Assembly (NCBI GenBank): GCA_002270565.1
Contig: NQMI01000309.1
Coordinates: forward strand, 1-13,731
DNA: 13,731 nt
DNA from: Stenocarpella maydis
Taxonomy: Eukaryota > Ascomycota > Sordariomycetes > Diaporthales > Diaporthaceae
Reading direction: 5' to 3'
Shown: in pieces, positions 8,228 to 13,731 of the stretch
Numbering within the stretch: position 1 is the first letter of the stretch
How the letters are laid out: each line of letters begins with the position of its first letter
The notes under the pieces: generated by a model
What the model saw: only the letters and a program-made list of their open reading frames with translations
Databases searched by the model: none
What the model was told of the DNA's origin: nothing
Made by a program: the position numbers and the translations under genes

Positions 8228-8813
8228 GTCATCGTACACGCACTTAGCTTTTTTAGTACACGCACCTAGCTATTTCCGTAGGTGCACCTAGTAGTATAAG
8301 AAATTAAGCGCGAAGCACACCTAATCTCCTTATACCTATAGTTCCTCAACCCTACTAATAGCCCCTTAACCCCATACTTAGGCCCCACCTTACCCCTAGC
8401 TAGGTGTATAAAAAGCCCATTAGATATGTAGAAAGCCTATTAGGTGCATAAAAAGCCTACATTAAAGGCCTACCTACCCTAACCCTCTGGGCCTAGGCTA
8501 GCACCCCACCATATGCCCTCCACACGCCCAAAGGAAGACCCTCTAATACCTAAAGAAAGACCCTCTACACACCTAAACGAAGACCCTCTACTTATACCTA
8601 CCTAAAGGAAGGCCCTCTATACGCCTAAAGGAAAGACTTATAAAGGGATATATAGAGGGCCTTCCTTTGGGCGCGTGGTAAGGTGTAGAGGGGCTTAAGA
8701 GGGGGGAGGTACAAGAATTTATAGTGTGCTGCACGCTTAATTCCTTATACTGGGTGCGCCCACGGAAATAGCTGGGTGCATATACCAAAAAAGCTGGGTG
8801 CGTGTATAATGAC
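8228..8813. repeat. large internal hairpin B of the transposon
   Basis: The left arm from 8228 (GTCATCGTACACGCACTTAG...CTATTTCCGT...AATTAAGCG) matches the reverse complement of 8730-8813. An inner pair matches CACGCCCAAAGGAAGACCCT (from 8522) with the reverse complement of about 8650-8680. The two arms share the ACGCACCCAGCTTTTT-like motif of the terminal repeats, suggesting that the element grew by repeated duplication of its ends. Confidence 0.75.
8527..8638. repeat. degenerate tandem repeat, about 22-29 bp, five copies
   Basis: Copies of CCTAAAGGAAGACCCTCTA begin near 8527, 8549, 8572, 8601 and 8624, each with one or a few changes. They lie inside hairpin B of the transposon, toward its loop. 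Confidence 0.75.
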
Positions 8814-8893
8814 TGCTTTTTGTAGCTCTGGGCGGGCGCATGCAAATCCTTGGGTGGGCGTACGGAAAAAGCTGGGTGGGCGTACGTTGACTG

Positions 8894-8902
8894 CACTGGT
8901 TC
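8894..8902. repeat. target-site duplication, right copy
   Basis: CACTGGTTC, an exact direct copy of 7693-7701, directly after the right terminal inverted repeat. Removing the element and one copy would leave a continuous target site. Confidence 0.65.
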
Positions 8903-9673
8903 GGGCGCTAACTGAATTCTCCATGATCGCATGCAATGCTATGAGCCTACTCCAGTTCCAAAAAGAAAACGGATCCTTCGTTTTGTGGGGAATTCTACAT
9001 TCTTGTTATCCCGGCTGGTGGCCACGAGGGGAGCCACAATGGAGATGCTACTTCATTTAATCATGTTTACCAGCAGGCATCAGGCCATTATAGCTATCAA
9101 TAACGCAGGGCCCTTGTGCTATTCGATTGAAACAATAGGGAGATTTGTTTAAAATGAGAGAAACGGCGTAAAGAAATGTCATACCCTAACATAATCCTCA
9201 AAATATAAATTATTACTATTATTTAGAAATCATCTTATAATTCAATTCGAACAATGAACTTGTAGCATCAAGTCAGTGTTTCAATTAGGTATGTGTATAA
9301 ATACCTAGGTACTTACCAAGGGAAGTAGGTTGCCCCGTTACTGAGCCTCAAAGCGAGGGAGTAATCCCTGCCAACCGTATGTGCTACACAGGTTGTGATC
9401 CGATCCAGACATCTGGACCTCATCATAATACCGGCGGCTTGACAAAACTTATACCTGAGATTCCAACGGCTGAAGCCATGACACCTCAGATGCTCCTAGG
9501 CAATTAAGCTAACGCTAGAATCCGAGTTCACAAAGTTGGACGTTTAGAAAGAGATGGAAATTATCAGCGAGCGTCTACTGTACACGGATAGCAAATATCT
9601 CGGTCACAACATGGAAACAACAGTCCAGTGGCATATTAATTCTTAAGTGCAGCCGGAAATCTATCTTCCTGAA
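8903..9673. other. intergenic, no gene seen
   Basis: Between the transposon and the 3' end of the hydratase gene. Composition turns A+T-rich around 9140-9300. Short open frames here have no recognisable features. A TAGGTAC-containing patch occurs near 9300-9325. Confidence 0.5.
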
Positions 9674-10555
9674 TCACAGCTTGCTATCCCTCCACACCGG
9701 CTTCCTCTTCTCAACGAAACTCATGACGCCTTCCCTCATGTTGTCTGCAGCATCCATCCGCCCAAACATGCCCCGTTCCAATAGCTCCGTCCCCATTTCC
9801 GGACCAACTTCCCAGCCGAACTTCAGCCCTTCCCGGCTCACAATCACCGAGTCGGGGCTGTTGTCAGCAATCTCCTCGGCGATACTGACTGCTTCCTTGA
9901 CGACGTCACCCTGCTTGACAACCCTGTTCACAACCCCCCATTCATGCATTTTTTGCGCAGAGTACATGCCGCCGACAAGCGCCATCTCCGCAGCCCTTTG
10001 CTTCCCCAACGTCTTTTGGATCCGCGGCAGCGCGCCAGCCAGAGCGACCACGCCACGCTTGACCTCGGGGAGCCCAAACTTGGCGTTTTCGCTCGCAACC
10101 ACCAAGTCGCAGTTCACGGCCATCTCCATCCCTCCCCCGAGACACAGCCCATTCACGGCCGCGATGACAGGCTTCTTCCCCGTGCGGTTGCTCAGGCCAC
10201 CGAAGCCCGACGCGTTCCACCTGGCCTTGGTCGGCCCGGACGCTTCCGACTGCTCGGCTGCCTGCTTCCCACTGGCGGCGGCGGCTGCCGCGGCATTGCG
10301 ACCGTTCCACTCCTTGAGATCGGCGCCGGCACAGAATGCCCGTCCCGTGCCAGTCAGGACTGCGCAGCGGAGGGTGGGCTGGAAGTCGTACCATCGCCAG
10401 AGGGCGTCGAAGAGGGCGTGGTTGGTGGACGGGATGGCGTTCAAGGCATCGGGACGATTGAGAGTCACGAGGAGGACATGGGGTGCCGGGAAGGACGTGA
10501 CCGCATCCGGTACCGATGGAGGAGGTGAGGTTATGCCGTGGGGCAGGGACGCCAT
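9674..10555 (-). CDS. peroxisomal enoyl-CoA hydratase/isomerase
   Basis: A 293-residue, intronless crotonase-fold protein. The frame stays open upstream, but the first ATG is at 10555 (CAGCCATGGCG, good context); anything further would begin at a non-ATG codon. After a Pro-rich N-terminus comes the fold: LLVTLNRPDALNA (28-40), the oxyanion-hole segment RAFCAGADL (72-80), and LGGGME (139-144). Next come the second acidic residue in GLPEVKRG (161-168, E164) and the helical C-terminal region. Both catalytic glutamates of hydratases (E144, E164) are present. The protein ends SKL, a canonical PTS1 peroxisome signal, so it probably hydrates enoyl-CoA esters in peroxisomal beta-oxidation or a related CoA pathway. 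Residues 84-118 form an Ala/Gly/Ser-rich insertion between the two active-site segments. The gene is separated from the RiPP pair by the SDR and the transposon, so a link to it is doubtful. Confidence 0.9.
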   Translation of the reverse strand: MASLPHGITSPPPSVPDAVTSFPAPHVLLVTLNRPDALNAIPSTNHALFDALWRWYDFQPTLRCAVLTGTGRAFCAGADLKEWNGRNAAAAAAASGKQAAEQSEASGPTKARWNASGFGGLSNRTGKKPVIAAVNGLCLGGGMEMAVNCDLVVASENAKFGLPEVKRGVVALAGALPRIQKTLGKQRAAEMALVGGMYSAQKMHEWGVVNRVVKQGDVVKEAVSIAEEIADNSPDSVIVSREGLKFGWEVGPEMGTELLERGMFGRMDAADNMREGVMSFVEKRKPVWRDSKL

Positions 10556-10687
10556 GGCTGCTGTGAGGTTGGCCCCGACGTGACCAAGACGCAAGCCTTC
10601 TCAACGACTGGGAGCTGCTTGGTGGAGCAGGATGCGAAATAAGAACCCTAATGACAATGACTCTTGAAGAACCGTTTGGTAGTCGCT

Positions 10688-10731
10688 GTGCAGTGCAGGT
10701 GTAAAGCAGAATCTTGAGCTCTGCACTGCAC
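10688..10731. repeat. perfect 11-bp inverted repeat upstream of the hydratase gene
   Basis: GTGCAGTGCAG (10688-10698) and CTGCACTGCAC (10721-10731) are exact reverse complements with a 22-nt spacer, 133-176 bp before the start codon. It could be a hairpin in the leader or a paired binding site. Confidence 0.7.
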
Positions 10732-10811
10732 GAGCAGGGTAAGTCAGTTCAATGTTAGGTCAAGTAAAGTATACTATAGGTTATCGTGAATTGGACGAGA
10801 TGAGACAGATG

Positions 10812-10817
10812 CCTCGG
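10812..10817 (+). promoter_or_regulatory. CCTCGG hexamer, possible fatty-acid response site
   Basis: CCTCGG is the core bound by the FarA/FarB regulators that switch on peroxisomal fatty-acid genes in Aspergillus. It lies about 257 bp before the start of an SKL-tagged hydratase, a fitting place. A single 6-mer in some 700 bp is expected by chance fairly often, so this is only suggestive. Confidence 0.25.
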
Positions 10818-11172
10818 CTTTGTTGCTGTGGGATGCGGAGAACCCTGTGTCCATCATCCCGGGTCCCCCTGTGCCGGTCGGATGAGTAATCACTCTTCTT
10901 CTTTTCCAACCTCACCATTCCAAAGCCTCTCGGCCAGAATTTGCGTTGAGAACGCTGGTTCAGTTGCAGGCGTTGGACACTTAGTAGGCAACCCTCCGGT
11001 TTCAGCGCCATCATAGCATGCCGGATGCCCGCTCACACTTTTGGCTGTTCCATGGAAGAGCCATCCTTGTTCATTAAGAGAATTAAACGCCGCAGCAATT
11101 ACCTTGGCGACCTATCGGTGCTCCTCAAGCACAGGCCCATTTCCACGCTGCCTGTAAACCTCCGGCGCCCCC

Positions 11173-11208
11173 AAAAAAAAAGAAAAGAAAAGAGAAAAGA
11201 AAGGAGAG
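11173..11208 (+). repeat. low-complexity A/G tract
   Basis: An uninterrupted purine run built of AAAAG-like units. It is the boundary between normal-composition DNA and the second A+T-rich block. Confidence 0.8.
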
Positions 11209-11229
11209 CTAAAATCATTGAAATCTGGA

Positions 11230-12690
11230 AACCCAGAGTTATAAGTGTATAGATTTCTATAATATATTAAAATATAATAATTTATACGTAGAGTACAAGA
11301 AGGCCAGGACCAGAAAAGTAGCACACCCTGCTTGACTTATATAAAAAGCCCAGCGTATACACCCCGCAAACCGTCAAATTCGCCCGAATGAACGAGAGTC
11401 ACAGGAGGAGTTGAGAGAGGAGAAGAGAAGGCGAGTATTCTGTAGGAGTTAGATTGCTTAGTTATTGTTTAAGAATATAAAGTATTTAATACTCCTATGA
11501 ATGTGGTTTGGCTTAGCGTAGGGAAGAGAGAGGACAGAAAGAAAGTATCGAGATTTAACAGCTACCTTAAATGTTATATTTATCGGGCTGGAGGATTAGT
11601 AGGAATTAAATAGATGTTATATATGAGAAGTGGGGTAGTAGTATTATGAGTACGGTAGCTACGCTTAGAGAAATAAGAGATAGCTGAGTGTGGAGTGATG
11701 CAGTGGAAAATTAGAGATGTATAGATGAATATATAGAATAGCTAGAGTAGTAGACTAGGGTAGCTGAGGTTTTAGTAAATTTAGCAACTATAAGCTATTC
11801 TGGGAGTCTGCTTAGGGCTAAGTAAGTAATAGAAGTTAGCACTAATCAATATTAACTAATTACTTAAGTAGCTAGAGATGTGATTAGTCTATAATGTAGA
11901 AAGTTAGTAAGTAGAGTATGATAGAGTAAAAGAAACGTTAGTAAACGTGGACTTGATAGTGAGGACTTTGGTCGATGCTACGGGGGGGCTTTAGGTTTTA
12001 AAACTAATAAGTAGTAGTAGGAGTAGTAGTAGTAAAGTATAGCTTGATGACTAGCGCTAGAGTTGTGAGATCATAAAAGGAGCTATTAATTCTTTAAATA
12101 GGGGTTAATAATTGGTCAGTATGAATTGAGTGGGAAGAACTATAATGGGGTCATTGACCTGAGAGAATAAAGTATATGGGGACATTATTCTGACTATTTT
12201 AATATATAGACTAAGCTAATTACATGTTCATGGTTTTCATCAGTAAAATAAATGCTTAAAATGAAAGGCATTTGCGAAGCTAACTAGCGTGTTAGCTTTT
12301 AATATATTTATAAGCTTAAAGTATAGCCATTTATATGACTAGATGAGTTATAAAGAGAATAATATTAATAACAAGTTTTATTTTATATCTTTTGAATCTT
12401 AAAATATCTTAGATTAACCACAAGAGCTATTTAATAATTGCAAGATTTAATTTTAATAAACCATATATTTAAAATAGCTTATAATATATAAACGGATATA
12501 TTCCTTTATAAGTATACAAAAACGGATAAGAGTTATAAATTAACATTAACAATAAGATAAGTATTAAAATCCTCTAAAGAAATAATAGGTTATTTATTTA
12601 GCTTTTATATGCTGATAGTTAAGAGCGATGGGGTGAGGGGTAGACTATTTGAATAATAATAGATATTTAACATCAAAGTGAGGGATGTAG
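11230..12690. repeat. second A+T-rich, RIP-like block
   Basis: Mostly A+T-rich sequence with abundant TpA and stops in all frames, less extreme than the first block, with patches of mixed composition (11330-11460, 11940-12060) and an AGT microsatellite at about 12010-12034. A TATATAAAA motif lies near 11339. Because it runs into a retrotransposon-like 3' end at 12691-13226, it is probably the mutated body of that element. No domain can be read in it. Confidence 0.65.
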
Positions 12691-12972
12691 GTAGGAGATA
12701 GAGTATGGAGTAAGGAAGAACGAACCGCTCGCGAGGCGTGGTACTCCGTGCAAGGTTACCCTAGACTTCGTGTAAGGAGTTACCTTAGGCGTCTAGCATA
12801 GAGTACCCGTTGCGAGTACAGGCGTGCCGCTGAAGATCGCGCACAGCGCGGAACGCAAGATGAGTTGGTGGCCGAGGCGATGGTATTATGGGCCTGCAGT
12901 GCCACCTTAAATTCGGGACCTTGCCCGTTACCTGTGGAGGTTGTACCCAGGAAAGGAGGGAATGTAGGGCAT
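12691..12972 (+). pseudogene. decayed C-terminal coding frame of a retrotransposon polyprotein (candidate)
   Basis: One plus-strand frame reads through this segment with a single internal stop (TAG at 12799-12801). It gives a basic, protein-like sequence (ERTAREAWYSVQGYPRLR..., later AAEDRAQRGTQDELVAEAMV). It closes at a stop (12973-12975) just past a polypurine tract and the putative start of an LTR, the normal place for the end of pol in an LTR retrotransposon. I recognise no domain, so the identity rests on position alone. Confidence 0.3.
12949..12962 (+). other. polypurine tract before a putative 3' LTR
   Basis: AGGAAAGGAGGGAA is immediately followed by TGTAGGGC. A purine tract abutting a TG dinucleotide is the plus-strand priming arrangement of LTR retrotransposons. 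Confidence 0.45.
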
Positions 12973-13226
12973 TAGTAGCCTGATTTTCGAGAGTTATATG
13001 GAGCTTAAATTGGCAGGCTAGGCTGGGTTAGCTAGTTTGGAGAGCGAAGATTAGGGTAGAAGCGTTTCCGCATTTGAATTGCCGACAGGAGCTACGCCGC
13101 AGCGCCGAGCGGGAGACGGACGTCGGAAGGGGGGTATATAAGGAGGGCCTACAGAAGCCCAACTTAAATCAATACAAAGTTGTCCAAACCACTGTCAATT
13201 GTCCGAACTCGCCTCAGAGCACCACA
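12963..13226 (+). mobile_element. putative LTR of a Gypsy-type retrotransposon (solo or 3' LTR relic)
   Basis: The segment starts TGTAGGGC after a polypurine tract and can be closed at CACCACA (13220-13226), giving TG...CA ends and about 264 bp. Inside is a TATA box (GTATATAAGG near 13133-13142), followed by AGAAGCCCAACTTAAATCAA and a tail typical of fungal Gypsy LTRs in arrangement. The partner 5' LTR is not visible in the window, so the right boundary and the target duplication cannot be confirmed. The sequence to its left is RIP-like, consistent with an inactivated copy. Confidence 0.4.
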
Positions 13227-13731
13227 ATGCGACCCTGCCGAAACAAAAACACGCTGAACTGAGAAATTGATGTTTTAGCAAATTCATCAGAGAGTATGAG
13301 GGTCTAGCAGCAGCGCTCGAAAACATGGAATTAGGCCTAAACAAGCGGGACCTTCTGTACCGCGTACAGCGCTATTGCACTGATTGAGGCGACGCCAAGA
13401 AACATCGCTAGTGCCTGCAACCCGCCAAGAACCACGCAAAAGGCAAGAATGCTCCCGCTGAGTAATGCGAACCACGCCCTCAGCGCCATGGATGCCCGCG
13501 ACCATTTCTCACATGCAACTAACCGCTAGCATTGACGAGGAAAGTTCACTTGAGAGACTAACAAGGTCAGAGGGGCACGCTAAGGAATTTCTACGGGAAT
13601 AGGCACTGAGGACATATTACGACAATACTATGGGGGTGCTATGAATCCACACTTTTAGCTTCTGCCCCTTATAATACGATTCTCTAGGTAATATTAGTCT
13701 TTTCTCCAATAGCCAATATGTTCATTCTCCC
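13227..13731. other. right edge of window, little to annotate
   Basis: Unique-looking sequence of normal composition after the putative LTR. The only coding candidate is the small hydrophobic frame at 13337-13489. The rest shows no gene, repeat or RNA. Confidence 0.45.
13337..13489 (-). CDS. small hydrophobic ORF, possible membrane peptide or terminal exon
   Basis: A 50-codon frame from ATG at 13489 to TAG at 13337-13339 encodes a strongly hydrophobic sequence (MALRAWFALLSGSILAF..., then LGGLQALAMFLGVASISAIA and a KVPLV end), enough for two membrane helices. The frame stays open upstream to a TAG near 13525. That could be the AG of an intron acceptor, making this the last exon of a gene that starts beyond the window. 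No family is recognised, and chance is possible for so short a frame. Confidence 0.25.
   Translation of the reverse strand: MALRAWFALLSGSILAFCVVLGGLQALAMFLGVASISAIALYAVQKVPLV

Larger units (their letters stand above)
7702..8893. mobile_element. non-autonomous DNA transposon with nested hairpins (Mutator-like MITE candidate)
   Basis: The terminal inverted repeats are about 80 bp: 7702-7781 and 8815-8893. The left end starts TAGTCAATGGTACGCCCACC and the reverse complement of the right end starts CAGTCAACGTACGCCCACCC. They then match closely through ACCCAAGGATTTGC to GAGCTACAAAAAGC. Direct 9-bp flanks (CACTGGTTC) look like a target duplication. The interior encodes no transposase; long open frames in it merely mirror the inverted repeats. 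It consists of two further inverted-repeat structures side by side, 7777-8220 and 8228-8813. Long terminal repeats and 9-bp duplications point to the Mutator superfamily, known in fungi from Hop of Fusarium. A hAT relative (8-bp duplications) cannot be excluded. It lies about 80 bp upstream of the SDR TATA box. Confidence 0.7.
10556..11229. other. upstream region of the hydratase gene, no further gene seen
   Basis: Normal-composition intergenic sequence. It contains the inverted repeat at 10688-10731, a CCTCGG hexamer at 10812-10817 and a purine run at 11173-11208. Short frames on both strands around 10780-11250 show no domain or splice pattern that would justify a gene call. Confidence 0.5.

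Noticed and set aside
10556..10594. N-terminal extension of the hydratase to 10594
   Set aside because: The codon at 10594 is TTG on the minus strand, not ATG; the first ATG at 10555 has good context.
9681..10604. Long open frames on the plus strand and the other minus frame over the hydratase gene
   Set aside because: Shadows caused by the G+C-rich coding sequence; the minus frame with both catalytic Glu residues and SKL is the real one.
12840..12910. tRNA-like TGGCCGAGGCGATGG segment
   Set aside because: No acceptor stem, anticodon arm or GGTTCGA-type T loop could be placed around it.
13074..13262. 62-codon plus-strand frame
   Set aside because: Lies across the TATA region of the putative LTR and encodes nothing recognisable.

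Overview
The window looks like a piece of a filamentous ascomycete (Pezizomycotina) genome. The coding sequences carry short introns of 53 and 72 bp with GTGAGT donors. Two long A+T-rich, TpA-rich, stop-riddled blocks look like the product of repeat-induced point mutation (RIP). One protein ends in a peroxisomal SKL tripeptide, and one gene encodes a Kex2-type repeat precursor.

Layout: 1-2190 is a RIP-like A+T block. 2203-2820 (minus) is a broken gene relic of unknown family. 3488-4377 (minus) is an intron-containing, single-pass membrane protein of the UstYa (DUF3328) oxidase type; both diagnostic HxxHC motifs lie in its second exon. 4378-5601 is a divergent intergenic region with a perfect 18-bp palindrome close to the next gene. 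5602-5952 (plus) encodes a secreted 116-residue peptide precursor with eight copies of (V/I)EPFAGI separated by KR or RR and acidic spacers. 6532-7527 (minus) is a short-chain dehydrogenase/reductase of the diacetyl/acetoin reductase type. 7702-8893 is a 1.19-kb non-autonomous DNA transposon with about 80-bp terminal inverted repeats, a 9-bp target duplication and an interior made of two large hairpins; it sits just upstream of the SDR core promoter. 9674-10555 (minus) is a peroxisomal enoyl-CoA hydratase/isomerase. 11230-12690 is a second RIP-like block. It leads into what looks like the decayed 3' end of an LTR retrotransposon (pol-like frame, polypurine tract, LTR at 12963-13226). The last 500 bases hold only a small hydrophobic ORF.

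The central point is the divergent pair of repeat precursor and UstYa-type protein. That pairing is the hallmark of fungal dikaritin-type RiPP (ribosomally made, post-translationally modified peptide) clusters such as those for ustiloxin, phomopsin, asperipin and victorin. In the inferred pathway the precursor enters the secretory route, Kex2 cuts after each KR/RR, carboxypeptidase trims the basic residues, and the UstYa-type enzyme oxidises or crosslinks the (V/I)EPFAGI core. I do not recognise this core from the characterised products I know. The SDR next door might be a tailoring enzyme, but its subfamily and its possible organelle presequence make an unrelated metabolic role equally likely. 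The hydratase, beyond the transposon, is probably ordinary fatty-acid or branched-chain metabolism. Gene presence and motifs are read directly from the sequence; the pathway is inference.
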